DNA of 64,000 nucleotides from Pseudomonas sp. MM213. Lineage in GTDB: Bacteria > Pseudomonadota > Gammaproteobacteria > Pseudomonadales > Pseudomonadaceae. The notes beneath the pieces were generated by a model, which worked only from the letters and a program-made list of their open reading frames with translations, was not told the DNA's origin and made no database searches. Where the stretch lies: assembly GCF_020423045.1 (NCBI RefSeq), contig NZ_CP081943.1, positions 3,782,001 through 3,846,000 of the forward strand. Direction: 5' to 3'. A program made the position numbers and the translations under genes. Positions 21,331-30,846 of this stretch are shown in pieces (the first letter of the stretch is position 1; each line of letters opens with the position of its first letter).

Positions 21331-22056
21331 TCAGTTCGACGCACGGTAAAGTCCGTGCGCATCGATGTAGGCCAGGACCGCGTCGGGCACCAGGAAACGT
21401 ACCGACTTACCGCTGGCCAGCAGTTGACGGATCTGGGTGGCGGATACCGCGAGCGGCGTCTGCCAGACGAATGCAATCTGTCCGCTCGGCCCTTTAAGGG
21501 CCAGCGGGTCGCTCACCGAGCGCGCTGCCAGCAGGTTGCGCAAGGCATCCGGCGGTTCGCTGTCGGCATCCGGGCGTTGCAGCACCAGGATGTGGCAATG
21601 CTGGAGCAACTCTTCCCAGCGGTGCCAAGTGGGCAGGCCGCAAAATGCGTCCCAGCCCAAAAGTAGAAAAACCTGGTCTTCAGCGGCCAGTTCGGCACGC
21701 ATCAGTTCCAGGGTGTCGATGGTGTAGGACGGCTTGTCCCGCTGCAATTCGCGGGCGTCCACCACCAACGGCGCCACACCGGCCACCGCGCACTCGACCA
21801 TCGCCAGACGGTCCTTCGCCGACACCTGCGGCGTACCGCGATGCGGCGGCCTGGCACTGGGTGTCAGGCGCAACTCGTCGAGCGCCAGCGCTTCGGCGAC
21901 TTCCAGCGCACCGCGCAAATGGCCGATGTGCACCGGGTCGAACGTCCCGCCCAGCATGCCGATACGTCGAGGCGCAGGTTCGCTGGTGGTTACCGGGGCC
22001 GACGGATTAAGGTCGCCCAAGTCAGACCGACGCCTGGCCGCGCAACTGGCCATCAC
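21331..22056 (-). CDS. nadD: Nicotinate-nucleotide adenylyltransferase
   Basis: NadD makes nicotinic acid adenine dinucleotide for NAD synthesis. The nucleotidyltransferase motif [14 protein letters not shown] and the C-terminal [12 protein letters not shown] are clear, with [15 protein letters not shown] between them. The start is uncertain: 22056 gives 241 residues but overlaps proA by 35 bases, and a TTG at 22020 (one base after the proA stop) would give 229 residues; both carry an N-terminal extension before RRIGMLGG. It lies between proA and rsfS. Confidence 0.94.
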   Translation of the reverse strand: MMASCAARRRSDLGDLNPSAPVTTSEPAPRRIGMLGGTFDPVHIGHLRGALEVAEALALDELRLTPSARPPHRGTPQVSAKDRLAMVECAVAGVAPLVVDARELQRDKPSYTIDTLELMRAELAAEDQVFLLLGWDAFCGLPTWHRWEELLQHCHILVLQRPDADSEPPDALRNLLAARSVSDPLALKGPSGQIAFVWQTPLAVSATQIRQLLASGKSVRFLVPDAVLAYIDAHGLYRASN

Positions 22057-23293
22057 CGACCACGATGTACTTCTCGCAGGTCAGACCTTCGAGACCCACC
22101 GGGCCGCGGGCGTGCAGCTTATCAGTAGAAATGCCAATCTCGGCACCCAATCCGTATTCGAAGCCATCAGCGAAGCAGGTCGGGGTGTTGATCATCACCG
22201 ACGACGAATCGACTTCCGCGACGAAACGCCGGGTGTCCGCAAGGTTTTCGCTGACGATTGAATCGGTGTGATGGGAGCCGTACTTATTAATGTGCTCGAT
22301 GGCCTGGTCCAGCCCGTCGACCACGCGGATCGAGAGGATCGGTGCCAGGTATTCGGTGTGCCAGTCTTCTTCAGTGGCCACTGCAGCCTCAATGATCGCC
22401 CGAGTGCGCTCGCACCCCCGCAGTTCAACGCCTTTTTCGCGGAACTGGGCAGCCATTGACGGCAGGAAATCTTTGGCAACGGTTTGATCCACCAACAGCG
22501 TCTCCATCGCACCGCAAATGCCATAACGGTAAGTCTTGGCATTGAAGGCAATACGCTGGGCCTTCGGCAGATCGGCGTGGGCACTGACGTAAACGTGGCA
22601 GATACCGTCCAGATGCTTGATCACCGGCACGCGCGCATCACGGCTGACGCGCTCGATCAGGCCACGGCCGCCACGGGGCACGATGACGTCGACGTATTCA
22701 GGCATGGTGATCAGCGCGCCAACGGCGGCACGGTCGGTGGTTTCGACCACTTGCACCACGGCGGCCGGCAGATCGGCTTCGGCCAGGCCGCGTTGAATGC
22801 AGGCGGCGATGGCACGGTTGGAATGAATCGCTTCGGAACCGCCGCGCAGGATGGTCGCGTTGCCGGACTTCAGGCACAGGCTGGCGGCGTCGATGGTCAC
22901 GTTGGGCCGGGATTCGTAAATGATCCCGATTACGCCCAGCGGCACACGCATCTTGCCGACCTGAATCCCCGACGGACGGAAGCTCATGTCGCGAATGGCG
23001 CCGACCGGGTCCGGCAACGCTGCAACCTGGCGCAAACCGACGATCATGCCGTCGATACGCTCCGGGGTCAGCGCCAGACGTTCCAGCAGCGCAGGTTCCA
23101 GGCCATTGGCTCGACCAGCCGCCAGATCCAGCTCGTTGGCGGCCGTCAGCTCGGCACGCGCAGCATCCAGCGCATTGGCAGCCGCCTGCAAGGCGCGGTT
23201 TTTCTGCGCGGTGCTGGCACGGCCGATGATGCGCGACGCTTCACGGGCGGCGCGACCCAGGCGGGTCATGTAGTCGAGAACGGACTCAGTCAT
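22022..23293 (-). CDS. proA: Gamma-glutamyl phosphate reductase
   Basis: ProA reduces gamma-glutamyl phosphate in proline synthesis. ATG 23293 ([18 protein letters not shown]) gives 423 residues, the usual length; the frame stays open upstream but has no family similarity there. The catalytic Cys is in [17 protein letters not shown], and [20 protein letters not shown] is family-typical. It begins the long minus-strand block and is divergent from mpg, about 165 bases away. Confidence 0.97.
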   Translation of the reverse strand: MTESVLDYMTRLGRAAREASRIIGRASTAQKNRALQAAANALDAARAELTAANELDLAAGRANGLEPALLERLALTPERIDGMIVGLRQVAALPDPVGAIRDMSFRPSGIQVGKMRVPLGVIGIIYESRPNVTIDAASLCLKSGNATILRGGSEAIHSNRAIAACIQRGLAEADLPAAVVQVVETTDRAAVGALITMPEYVDVIVPRGGRGLIERVSRDARVPVIKHLDGICHVYVSAHADLPKAQRIAFNAKTYRYGICGAMETLLVDQTVAKDFLPSMAAQFREKGVELRGCERTRAIIEAAVATEEDWHTEYLAPILSIRVVDGLDQAIEHINKYGSHHTDSIVSENLADTRRFVAEVDSSSVMINTPTCFADGFEYGLGAEIGISTDKLHARGPVGLEGLTCEKYIVVGDGQLRGQASV

Positions 23294-23458
23294 TGTCTGC
23301 TGTGATCTTGGCAAAGATGAAAGCGGCAGATTATAGCTGTCGCGTCCCCTGACTAACAGCGGTGACGGGCGGATGGTCGAAATGGAGGGCAATTTGCCGA
23401 CGTTCAGCCGTGATTAAGCTGCAAATTGTTATCATCACGACTCAATCAGCTTTGATAA

Positions 23459-24169
23459 ATGCCGCTCATCATGTCCAACCTGACTGTTCGTGCGACCGCT
23501 GCGGGCCTGCCCACCGGGCTCCCGGACGCATTTTTCGACCGGGATGCGCAAACGCTGGCCCGGGATTTACTTGGCAAAGTCATCCGGCATCGGGTCGGTG
23601 AACTGTGGCTCAGCGCCCGGATCATCGAGACCGAAGCCTATTACTTCGAAGAAAAAGGCAGCCATGCCTCTCTCGGCTACACAGAAAAGCGTAAGGCTTT
23701 GTTTCTGGATGGCGGCCACATCTATATGTATTACGCCCGGGGCGGCGACTCCCTGAATTTCAGCGCTCAAGGTCCGGGCAATGCGGTTTTGATCAAATCA
23801 GCTTATCCGTGGGTCGATGAGTTGAGCGGCCCGGCAAGCCTGGCGCAGATGCTGCTGAACAATCCCGACGCCCAGGGCCGCCCTCGCCCGTCGCAAAAAC
23901 TCTGTGCCGGGCAAACGCTGTTGTGCAAGGCGCTGGGTTTGAAGGTGCCGGTCTGGGACGCCAAGCGTTTCGATCATGAGGCGCTGCTGGTGGAAGATGT
24001 CGGCCCGGCGCCGGGCCACATTATTCAAACCACACGCCTGGGCATTCCCCATGGGCGCGATGAGCATTTGATGTACCGCTTCGTCGATGCAGCTTACGCG
24101 CCGTATTGCACGCGAAACCCGCTGCGACGGGGGCAGGTCGAAGGTCGCGATTATTTTTTGCTGTCATGA
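23459..24169 (+). CDS. mpg: 3-methyladenine DNA glycosylase (AAG/Mpg family)
   Basis: The enzyme excises alkylated purines to start base excision repair. The 236-residue product (start 23459, or 23471 at MSNLTVRATAAG) has the AAG-family blocks DLLGKVIRHRV, IIETEAYY (catalytic Glu), HIYMYYARGGDSLNF and GPGNAVLIKSAYPW. It lacks any signal peptide. It is a single-gene unit with a REP doublet after its stop. Confidence 0.94.
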   Translation: MPLIMSNLTVRATAAGLPTGLPDAFFDRDAQTLARDLLGKVIRHRVGELWLSARIIETEAYYFEEKGSHASLGYTEKRKALFLDGGHIYMYYARGGDSLNFSAQGPGNAVLIKSAYPWVDELSGPASLAQMLLNNPDAQGRPRPSQKLCAGQTLLCKALGLKVPVWDAKRFDHEALLVEDVGPAPGHIIQTTRLGIPHGRDEHLMYRFVDAAYAPYCTRNPLRRGQVEGRDYFLLS

Positions 24170-24182
24170 ACACGAAAATCCC

Positions 24183-24273
24183 TTGTGGGAGCGAGCCTGC
24201 TCGCGAAGGCGTCCTTCCAGGCATATTGCTGGAGCCTGACACGGCGCCTTCGCGAGCAGGCTCGCTCCCACAG
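24183..24273. repeat. REP doublet, TGGGAGCGAGCCTGCTCGCG type
   Basis: Two inverted REP arms of the GTGGGAGCGAGCCTGC subclass, tags outward, are separated by about 35 bases between mpg and the DedA-PAP2 gene. Confidence 0.9.
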
Positions 24274-24344
24274 GGTTCGGTGGTGTTTTGCAGGCTGTGT
24301 TCGTCCGTCGCGGGCGATTATAAAAATTCAATGGAGTTGTTTTT

Positions 24345-25661
24345 ATGGGCCCATGGCTCGATAGCGTGACCGGATGGCTGACGGTCAACCCGCAATGGCT
24401 GGCTGCGGCGGTGTTCATCGTGGCCTTCGTGGAATGCCTGGCGATTGCCGGACTGATCGTACCCGGCACGGTGTTGCTGTTTGCCGTCGCCGTGCTGGCC
24501 GGCAGCGGTGCACTGTCGTTGAGCGAAACCTTGCTGCTGGGATTCGCCGCCGGCGTGCTGGGCGATATCGTTTCCTACTTTGTTGGGCGACATTTCCATC
24601 AGAACATCCGGCGCCTGCCCGGCCTGCGCCATCACCCGGAGTGGATCGCCGGTGCCGAGGCTTACTTCCAGCGCTATGGCATCGCCAGCCTGCTGGTCGG
24701 ACGATTCATCGGGCCACTAAGGCCGATGCTGCCGATGGTCGCCGGGATGTTCGACATGCCGTTCCCGCGCTTCGTCGCCGTCAGCCTGCTGGCCACTGCC
24801 GGCTGGAGCGTCGCCTACCTGCTGCCCGGCTGGGCCACGGGCGCGGCGATTCGCTTGCCATTACCGGAAGGTTTCTGGCCTGAGGCCGGGATCGTCGCCG
24901 GCAGTATCGCCGTGATGATCGGCCTGAGCGCGACCAGCAGCCTGCGCCGTCATCGCAAGGCCACGATACTGATCGCCAGCATGAGCTTGTTGATTCTGGC
25001 CGGATTGTTTATCGGCTACCCGCACCTCACCGCTCTCGACCAAGGCTTGATGACGCTGGTGCAGGAACACCGCAGCCCGATGCTCGATGAAGTCGCCGTG
25101 ACTTTCACCCTGATCGGCGAGTTCCGCAACATGCTGCTGTTCAGCGCCCTGCTCACCGTTTTGCTGCTGCTGACCCGGCAATGGCGCCAGGCGATTTTCG
25201 CCGGCAGCACGCTGCTCGTCACCGCACTCGGCAATACGCTCACCAAACACTTTTTCGCCCGGTTGCGCCCGGAAGTCCTGAGCGACCCGCTTACCAGCTA
25301 CAGCATGCCCAGCGGCCATGCCTCGGGCTCTTTCGCGCTGTTTCTGACGCTCGCCGTGCTGGCCGGTCGCGGACAACCGCCAAGGATGCGCCTGACCTGG
25401 TTGCTGCTGGGTTGCCTGCCGGCGCTGGCGATTGCCTTGTCACGCGTGTACCTGGGCGCGCACTGGCCAACGGATGTGCTGGCCGGCGCCATGCTGGCGG
25501 CGTGCGTGTGTGCGGCGAGCCTGGGGTTGAGTCAGCGTCAGACACCGCTCAACGCCATGCCACCCAAAGTCTGGTGGCTGGTGTTGCCGGCGATGGTGGT
25601 GTTATTTGGCTTCTTTGCGTTGCGGCATTTACCGCACGCAATGTTGCGGTATGCCTATTGA
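24345..25661 (+). CDS. DedA-PAP2 fusion membrane protein (predicted lipid flippase plus phosphatase)
   Basis: The 438-residue protein joins two membrane modules. Residues about 10-190 are a DedA/SNARE-associated domain (VECLAIAGLIVPGTVLLF; RYGIASLLVGRFIGPLRPMLPMVAGM). Residues about 220-410 are a PAP2 phosphatase with all three motifs: KHFFARLRP, SMPSGHASGS and SRVYLGAHWPTDVLAG. About ten membrane helices are expected. DedA proteins are tied to lipid carrier recycling and PAP2 enzymes to undecaprenyl- or phosphatidylglycerol-phosphate dephosphorylation; the substrate here is unknown. Confidence 0.92.
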   Translation: MGPWLDSVTGWLTVNPQWLAAAVFIVAFVECLAIAGLIVPGTVLLFAVAVLAGSGALSLSETLLLGFAAGVLGDIVSYFVGRHFHQNIRRLPGLRHHPEWIAGAEAYFQRYGIASLLVGRFIGPLRPMLPMVAGMFDMPFPRFVAVSLLATAGWSVAYLLPGWATGAAIRLPLPEGFWPEAGIVAGSIAVMIGLSATSSLRRHRKATILIASMSLLILAGLFIGYPHLTALDQGLMTLVQEHRSPMLDEVAVTFTLIGEFRNMLLFSALLTVLLLLTRQWRQAIFAGSTLLVTALGNTLTKHFFARLRPEVLSDPLTSYSMPSGHASGSFALFLTLAVLAGRGQPPRMRLTWLLLGCLPALAIALSRVYLGAHWPTDVLAGAMLAACVCAASLGLSQRQTPLNAMPPKVWWLVLPAMVVLFGFFALRHLPHAMLRYAY

Positions 25662-25676
25662 TCGAACACAAAAAAA

Positions 25677-25703
25677 CCCGAGCTCGATGCTCGGGCTTTT
25701 TTT
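25677..25703. terminator. Bidirectional Rho-independent terminator
   Basis: A 7-bp stem (CCCGAGC / GCTCGGG, loop TCGAT) is flanked by six A on the left and CTTTTTTT on the right. It sits between the convergent DedA-PAP2 gene and the small minus-strand ORF and can serve both. Confidence 0.93.
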
Positions 25704-25718
25704 ATCCAGCGAAATGGT

Positions 25719-25886
25719 TCAAGTACGTCGAGCTTCGCGTTTTTCGATCAGTGCATCCGCGGCATCGACGGCAGCCTGAGCAGCGACTTCATAGTTGAAT
25801 CGCTGTTGACTCTTCAGCACTACCAGCATGACCTCAACGGCGCATTGATCCCAGATAGCCTGTTTTTGTGTTGCGTCGGAATCCAT
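25719..25886 (-). CDS. Small unrecognised protein, 55 residues
   Basis: ATG at 25886 to TGA at 25719 encodes MDSDATQKQAIWDQCAVEVM onward to a charged end (LIEKREARRT). The product is predicted helical and acidic-to-basic with no signal peptide. Support comes from a good ribosome site (AAGGAAGATGTAG before the ATG), its position against a shared bidirectional terminator, and a similarly placed small hypothetical gene that I recall in P. aeruginosa next to mpg. I assign no function. Confidence 0.65.
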   Translation of the reverse strand: MDSDATQKQAIWDQCAVEVMLVVLKSQQRFNYEVAAQAAVDAADALIEKREARRT

Positions 25887-26015
25887 CTACATCTTCCTTT
25901 TCAAGTGTGAACCCACTTCCTGTGGGCAGACTTGAAACTATGCGCATCCGTTGCTTCCGACAATGCTGGCCTGAGGCCCAAACTGCTACCAAATGCGTTC
26001 ATCAGCCCTTCGCTT

Positions 26016-26612
26016 TCAAGCGAACAACTCACCCTGCAACTCATCGAGCAGCGCCTGGATCGCATCCAGTCGTTGCTGCGGATCGTCGAGTTGCAGCAGG
26101 TCGATCTTGTCCACCTCGGCGAATGGCAGCAGGTACGCCAACTGATTGGCCAGCGACTGTTGCCCGGTCGCTTCAGTGCCCATGTTCAGCGCTTCGACCA
26201 TCGGGTGTTCGGCCAGGGCCTTGAGCAGTGCGACGAGGTCGGCATCCTCATCCTGCAAGGGTTGCTCCGGTTCGTCTTCCAGCCACTCGACCTCGGCGAC
26301 AGTCAACTGATCGCGCTGAACCTCGGTGCGCAACACGTGAAAACGCCGCCCGCCCTGCACCCGAATGCCCAGCAGGCCATTGTCCTGCTGCTTGAAATCG
26401 GTGATCAGCGCCTCACACCCGACCAGCGCATAACCTGACGGGGCGATGCCGACCTCTTCACCCTCAAGAATGCACACCACGCCGAAGCCGCCGCCCTGTT
26501 TCATGCAGCGACCAATCATGTCCAGGTAACGCGCCTCGAAGATCTGCAAGTCGAGGATGCAGCCCGGAAACAGCACCGTATTCAGCGGGAAAAGCGGCAG
26601 GCTCATAGACAT
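26016..26612 (-). CDS. LON N-terminal (substrate-binding) domain protein
   Basis: The 198-residue protein is a single LON_substr_bdg domain (LPLFPLNTVLFPGCILDLQIFEARYLDMI; FGVVCILEGEEVG) and lacks the AAA+ ATPase and protease of Lon. Such stand-alone domains are widespread and their role is unclear; human cereblon uses a related fold for ligand binding. An ATG two codons downstream (26606) is equally possible. It follows the LrgB-like gene by 4 bases on the same strand, so it is likely cotranscribed. Confidence 0.93.
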   Translation of the reverse strand: MSMSLPLFPLNTVLFPGCILDLQIFEARYLDMIGRCMKQGGGFGVVCILEGEEVGIAPSGYALVGCEALITDFKQQDNGLLGIRVQGGRRFHVLRTEVQRDQLTVAEVEWLEDEPEQPLQDEDADLVALLKALAEHPMVEALNMGTEATGQQSLANQLAYLLPFAEVDKIDLLQLDDPQQRLDAIQALLDELQGELFA

Positions 26613-26616
26613 TTCC

Positions 26617-27333
26617 TTACACCACCATCGACACCGCCAACGGCAGGAACACCGCCGTGGCCACGCCCATCAGACTCATCGCCAGCGCCGCGAAGGCGCC
26701 GCACTCTTCACTTTCCTGCATCGCCACGGCCGTGCCCACCGCATGGGCGGTCATGCCCAGCGCCATGCCGCGCGCCTCGGGGCTGTGGACGCCGAGCCGG
26801 TTCAGCAGGCTCGGCCCAAAGATCGCCCCGATCACGCCGGTGATCAACACAAAAACCGCCGCCAGCGCCGCGACGCCGCCGATCTGTTCGGCCACCAGCA
26901 TGGCGATCGGCGAGGTCACCGACTTCGGCGCCATGGTCATCAGGATCATGTGCTCTGCACCAAACGACCACCCCAGCAACACGCCCATGCCGGTGGCAAT
27001 CACGCCACCTATCACCAGCGTAGTAAATATCGGCCAGAACAACTGCCGAATCCGCCGCAGGTTGAGGTAAAGCGGCACGGCCAGCGCAACGGTGGCCGGG
27101 CCGAGCAAAATACTGAGAATCTCGGTGCTCTTGCGATATTCGGCGTAGGTCAGGCCGCAGCCGACCAGCACGCCAATGACCAACAGCATGGAGACCAGCA
27201 CCGGCTGCAGAAAAATCCAGCGGGTTTTCTCGAACGCCGCCAACACCAGCTGATAGGCGCCGAGGGTGATGCCGATGCCGAACAACGGATGATGAATCAC
27301 CGACAACCAGGCGCCCTGCCAGTCGAAGATCAT
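26617..27333 (-). CDS. LrgB/CidB family membrane protein
   Basis: A 238-residue protein with about seven to eight membrane segments. The LrgB family motif region is visible: FGAEHMILMTMAPKSVTSPIAML, and later EARGMALGMTAHAVGTA. CidB/LrgB proteins act with holin-like CidA/LrgA partners in control of murein hydrolase activity, overflow metabolite export and cell death. It overlaps the upstream CidA/LrgA-type gene by 4 bases (ATGA-type coupling). Confidence 0.93.
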   Translation of the reverse strand: MIFDWQGAWLSVIHHPLFGIGITLGAYQLVLAAFEKTRWIFLQPVLVSMLLVIGVLVGCGLTYAEYRKSTEILSILLGPATVALAVPLYLNLRRIRQLFWPIFTTLVIGGVIATGMGVLLGWSFGAEHMILMTMAPKSVTSPIAMLVAEQIGGVAALAAVFVLITGVIGAIFGPSLLNRLGVHSPEARGMALGMTAHAVGTAVAMQESEECGAFAALAMSLMGVATAVFLPLAVSMVV

Positions 27334-27692
27334 TGCGAGTCCTCGCGGTGCGCGTGGCGTTTGACCATGCGCTGCATCAGCACACCGGCGAACGCCATGG
27401 ACAGCAGCAGCGACAACACCAGTGCGCCGACGATGGCCCAGAAGTCCGCGGCAATGTCCTTGGCGTAAACCATCACGCCCACGGCCGGCGGCACCAGCAG
27501 CAATGGCAGGTAACGCAGCAGACTGCCGGCCGCCAGGCTCAACGGCTCGCCGACCTGGCCACGGCTGATCAGGAACACCAGCAGAAGCAGCAGGCCAATG
27601 ATCGGCCCCGGCAGCACCGGCAAAAACAAATGGTTGATGGCGGTGCCCAGCAATTGGAACAACACCAGCCAGGTCAGGCCACGTAACAACAT
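27330..27692 (-). CDS. CidA/LrgA family holin-like protein
   Basis: ATG 27692 (MLLRGLTWLVLFQLLG) is chosen because GGGGGAGAGGACGG lies just upstream; the open frame extends 21 codons further. The 120-residue product has four hydrophobic helices and the family block LPVLPGPIIGLLLLL followed by RYLPLLLVPPAVGVM. It is translationally coupled to the LrgB-like gene, forming a complete LrgAB/CidAB pair. Confidence 0.92.
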   Translation of the reverse strand: MLLRGLTWLVLFQLLGTAINHLFLPVLPGPIIGLLLLLVFLISRGQVGEPLSLAAGSLLRYLPLLLVPPAVGVMVYAKDIAADFWAIVGALVLSLLLSMAFAGVLMQRMVKRHAHREDSQ

Positions 27693-27875
27693 CCGTCCTC
27701 TCCCCCGAAAAATCGCGCCCGGCATTATAAGCATGCCAACGCTATAGACCGGCATTCGCCAAAAGCATGGTCAGTTGACCGGAGCAATTTGCCATGTTGA
27801 TCTAAAGTGGTAATCCGGGAGGTCAAATCCCCCCACCTCAAAACTATAAAACCGATGAACCCAAGGAGAGTCTCA

Positions 27876-28331
27876 ATGCCCTATGTTCCAGTTGCAGAGC
27901 TCAAAGATTATGTCGGCAAGGAACTTGGACGTTCCGAATGGCTAACTATCGATCAGGAGCGCATCAACCTGTTCGCCGAAGCCACTGGAGACTATCAGTT
28001 CATCCACGTCGACCCGGTCAAAGCCGCGCAAACGCCATTTGGCAGCACCATTGCCCACGGTTTCCTGTCGCTGTCGCTGATCCCGAAACTGATGGAAGAC
28101 ATCCTCATCCTGCCTGAAGGCTTGAAGATGGTGGTCAATTACGGCCTCGACAGCGTGCGGTTCATTCAGCCGGTCAAGGTCAATTCGAAAGTGCGCCTCA
28201 AGGTCGATCTGACCGAAGTCACCGAGAAGAAGCCCGGCCAATGGCTGCTCAAGGCCACCGCCACGCTCGAGATCGAAGGTTCGGAAAAACCGGCCTATAT
28301 CGCCGAGCCACTGTCGCTCTGCTTCGTGTAA
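27876..28331 (+). CDS. MaoC-like (R)-specific enoyl-CoA hydratase domain protein
   Basis: ATG 27876 follows an AAGGAGAG ribosome site at good spacing, giving 151 residues; the frame is open upstream without support. The single hot-dog domain contains the hydratase 2 motif ATGDYQFIHVDPVKA...FGSTIAHGFLSLSL, with the Asp/His pair expected for catalysis. Substrate could be an enoyl-CoA of beta-oxidation or a polyester precursor. It is not in an obvious pathway operon. Confidence 0.92.
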   Translation: MPYVPVAELKDYVGKELGRSEWLTIDQERINLFAEATGDYQFIHVDPVKAAQTPFGSTIAHGFLSLSLIPKLMEDILILPEGLKMVVNYGLDSVRFIQPVKVNSKVRLKVDLTEVTEKKPGQWLLKATATLEIEGSEKPAYIAEPLSLCFV

Positions 28332-28434
28332 ACCCTCCCGGATGCGAAGCAGCTCACGCTGTTTCGCGACCTCTCTCTATATCTCAGTCATAGAGCTGCG
28401 GCATACTCGGTCGCCTAATTGCCCGGATCCCGCT

Positions 28435-30153
28435 ATGCGCTCACTTGCACTCATTGCCTTGACCCTGATGCTCACCGCTTGCGGCGACAGCGAATCGCTG
28501 TTGCCGCCCGATGCGCGCCTGCCGGACGGCGGCCGCTATCGCGGTGACCTGGTCAACGGATTGCTGCAAGGCCAGGGTCGCGTCGATTATCCGAACGGCA
28601 GCTGGTACGCCGGCAGTTTCGACAAGGGCCAGTGGCACGGCCAGGGCGAATGGCACGGCAGCAACGGCGAGCTGTATCGCGGCAATTTCAACCTGGGGCT
28701 GTTCGACGGCCAGGGCACGCTGACCACCAGCGGCAGCAGCTACACCGGCGGTTTCAAGGCGGGTCGGCGCGAAGGTGAAGGCACCCTCAAAGAAAACGGC
28801 ATGACCTACCGCGGCGAATTCAAGGCCGATCAATATTCGGGGCTCGGCCGTCTGGAGCTCGAAGACGGCAGCTCGTATCAAGGCCAGTTCGCCCATGGCA
28901 AACCCAACGGCGAAGGCCAGCGTGGCGACGCCAGCGGCAATCAGTTCACCGGGCATTTCAAGGACGGTCAGCTGGAAGGCAACGGGACATTCAACAGCGC
29001 TGAAGGCGACATTTACGTCGGCAGCTTCAAGAACAACCAACTGCACGGCAAGGGCCGCTACGAAAACGCCGACGGTGATGTCTGGCTCGGCCAGTTCAAG
29101 GAAGGCTCGCTGAATGGCAAAGGCGAGTTGATCGGCGCCGACGGCAGCCACTACATCGGCCAGTTCAGCGACTGGCGCTTCACCGGTCAGGGCCGACTGA
29201 ACCTTTCAGATGGCAGCTTCTACATCGGCCAGTTCGAAGGCGACAGTTATCAGGGGCGCGGCACACTGGTGCTGACCGATGGCACCGTGCAGAGCGGCAC
29301 CTGGGCCAATGGCCAGCGGGTACGCGATGCCGACGGCAAGCTGTTGCCCGACAGCCTTGAACTCGGTTTGCTGGCCCAGGGCCGCTTGCTCGAAGACGCG
29401 CTGGCCAATGTGCCGGCTTCGACCCCGGCGATCGAGTTGTACACCTTGACCGTCGGCGGTGACGGCAAGCAGAGCGTGTTCCTGCGTGAATCCGATTACG
29501 TCAGCAACATGCTCACCAGCCGTTTCGGTGCGTTTGGCCAGATCCGCCTGGTGAACCATCGCGACCACCTCGTCGACCGGCCGATGGCCACCCGGGAAAA
29601 CCTGCGCCGTGCGGCGCTGACGCTGGCCGAGCGCAGCGGCCCGGAAGACCTGATCTTCATCTACCTGACCAGCCACGGCACCAGCGAGCACGAACTGGTG
29701 CTCGACCAGCCACGCATGGAGCTGTCCGACCTGCCGGCCAACGAACTCGGCGCCGTGCTCGCCCCGCTGAAAAACCGCGACAAGATCATCGTGATTTCGT
29801 CTTGCTACTCCGGTGGTTTCATCCCCGCCCTGAAGGACGAACGCACCCTGATCATGACCGCGTCGCGCGCCGACCGCGTGTCCTTCGGGTGCTCGGAAGA
29901 AGCAAACTTCACCTACTTCGGCGACGCGCTGTTCGCCCAGGCCCTGAACCAGACCGACGATCTGGAACAAGCCTTCAAGCTGGCCAAGGCCTCCGTGGCC
30001 GAGCGTGAACTGGCGGACAGCTTCGAAGCCTCTGAACCGCAAATCTGGGCGCCGAAAACCGTTCTCTCCCATTGGCAGCTATTACGCAAACAGCAGACAC
30101 GAAAAGCGCTACAAAGTGTCTCTATCGACAGCAAGGACGCAAAGAGCAACTAA
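28435..30153 (+). CDS. MORN-repeat lipoprotein with C-terminal peptidase C13 (caspase-like) domain
   Basis: The 572-residue product starts at ATG 28435 with a lipoprotein signal and lipobox LTAC (Cys near 16). Residues about 35-300 hold eleven MORN repeats of about 23 residues plus a partial one (YxGxFxxGxxxGxGxx pattern). The C-terminal domain (about 340-560) is C13/legumain-like: His414 in TSHGTSEHEL and Cys457 in ISSCYSGGF form the expected dyad, followed by ERTLIMTASRADRVSFGC. The protein would be anchored in the outer or inner membrane facing the periplasm. It precedes an oxidoreductase gene by 27 bases. Substrate is unknown. Confidence 0.92.
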   Translation: MRSLALIALTLMLTACGDSESLLPPDARLPDGGRYRGDLVNGLLQGQGRVDYPNGSWYAGSFDKGQWHGQGEWHGSNGELYRGNFNLGLFDGQGTLTTSGSSYTGGFKAGRREGEGTLKENGMTYRGEFKADQYSGLGRLELEDGSSYQGQFAHGKPNGEGQRGDASGNQFTGHFKDGQLEGNGTFNSAEGDIYVGSFKNNQLHGKGRYENADGDVWLGQFKEGSLNGKGELIGADGSHYIGQFSDWRFTGQGRLNLSDGSFYIGQFEGDSYQGRGTLVLTDGTVQSGTWANGQRVRDADGKLLPDSLELGLLAQGRLLEDALANVPASTPAIELYTLTVGGDGKQSVFLRESDYVSNMLTSRFGAFGQIRLVNHRDHLVDRPMATRENLRRAALTLAERSGPEDLIFIYLTSHGTSEHELVLDQPRMELSDLPANELGAVLAPLKNRDKIIVISSCYSGGFIPALKDERTLIMTASRADRVSFGCSEEANFTYFGDALFAQALNQTDDLEQAFKLAKASVAERELADSFEASEPQIWAPKTVLSHWQLLRKQQTRKALQSVSIDSKDAKSN

Positions 30154-30180
30154 GCTGATCAGTATCAAGGGGGACATATT

Positions 30181-30822
30181 ATGTACTTGACGCCTCAGCA
30201 CGTATTGCTTGCCGGAGCTACCGGGTTAACCGGTGAACACTTGCTTGATCGCCTGCTCAACGAGCCCACGATCACGCGCGTATTGGCCCCCTCACGCCGG
30301 CCGCTGGCCGAGCATCCGCATCTGGAAAACCCGGTCGGCGACCCGGCGATGTTCCTGCCGCAACTCAGCGGTCGCGTCGACATCGCCTACTGCTGCCTCG
30401 GCACCACGATCAAACAGGCCGGCTCGGAAGCGGCGTTCCGCGCGGTCGACCTCGACATGGTAGTGGCCTTCGCCAAACGGGCGCGGGAAATGGGTGCGCG
30501 ACACTTGATTGTGATCAGCGCTCTGGGGGCTGATCGCAGATCCTCGGTTTTCTACAACCGGGTCAAAGGCGAGATGGAGTACGCATTGCGCGCACAAAAC
30601 TGGCCACAGCTGACCATTTGTCGACCTTCGGTGTTGCTGGGTGAGCGCCTCGAACCGCGTCTGGCCGAGCAGGTCGCCGGTCCGTTGTCCCGCTTGATCC
30701 CCGGCAAATACCGCGGCATCGAAGCGTGCCAACTGGCCAGGGCGATGTGGCGACTGGCGCTGGAAGAACAGGATGGGATACGGATTGTCGAGTCGGATGA
30801 GTTGAGGAAGCTAGGCAAATAA
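30181..30822 (+). CDS. NAD(P)-binding oxidoreductase, atypical SDR (NmrA/HTATIP2-like)
   Basis: The 213-residue protein begins with a Rossmann dinucleotide site ([19 protein letters not shown]). It lacks the YxxxK pair in classical position but has a KGEMEYALR segment typical of extended/atypical SDRs. It is translated after an AAGGGGGACATATT site, 27 bases after the MORN-C13 gene, so the two may be cotranscribed. Substrate is unknown. Confidence 0.88.
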   Translation: MYLTPQHVLLAGATGLTGEHLLDRLLNEPTITRVLAPSRRPLAEHPHLENPVGDPAMFLPQLSGRVDIAYCCLGTTIKQAGSEAAFRAVDLDMVVAFAKRAREMGARHLIVISALGADRRSSVFYNRVKGEMEYALRAQNWPQLTICRPSVLLGERLEPRLAEQVAGPLSRLIPGKYRGIEACQLARAMWRLALEEQDGIRIVESDELRKLGK

Positions 30823-30846
30823 TTCTTTGTCGTTTGAGCGGACGCC

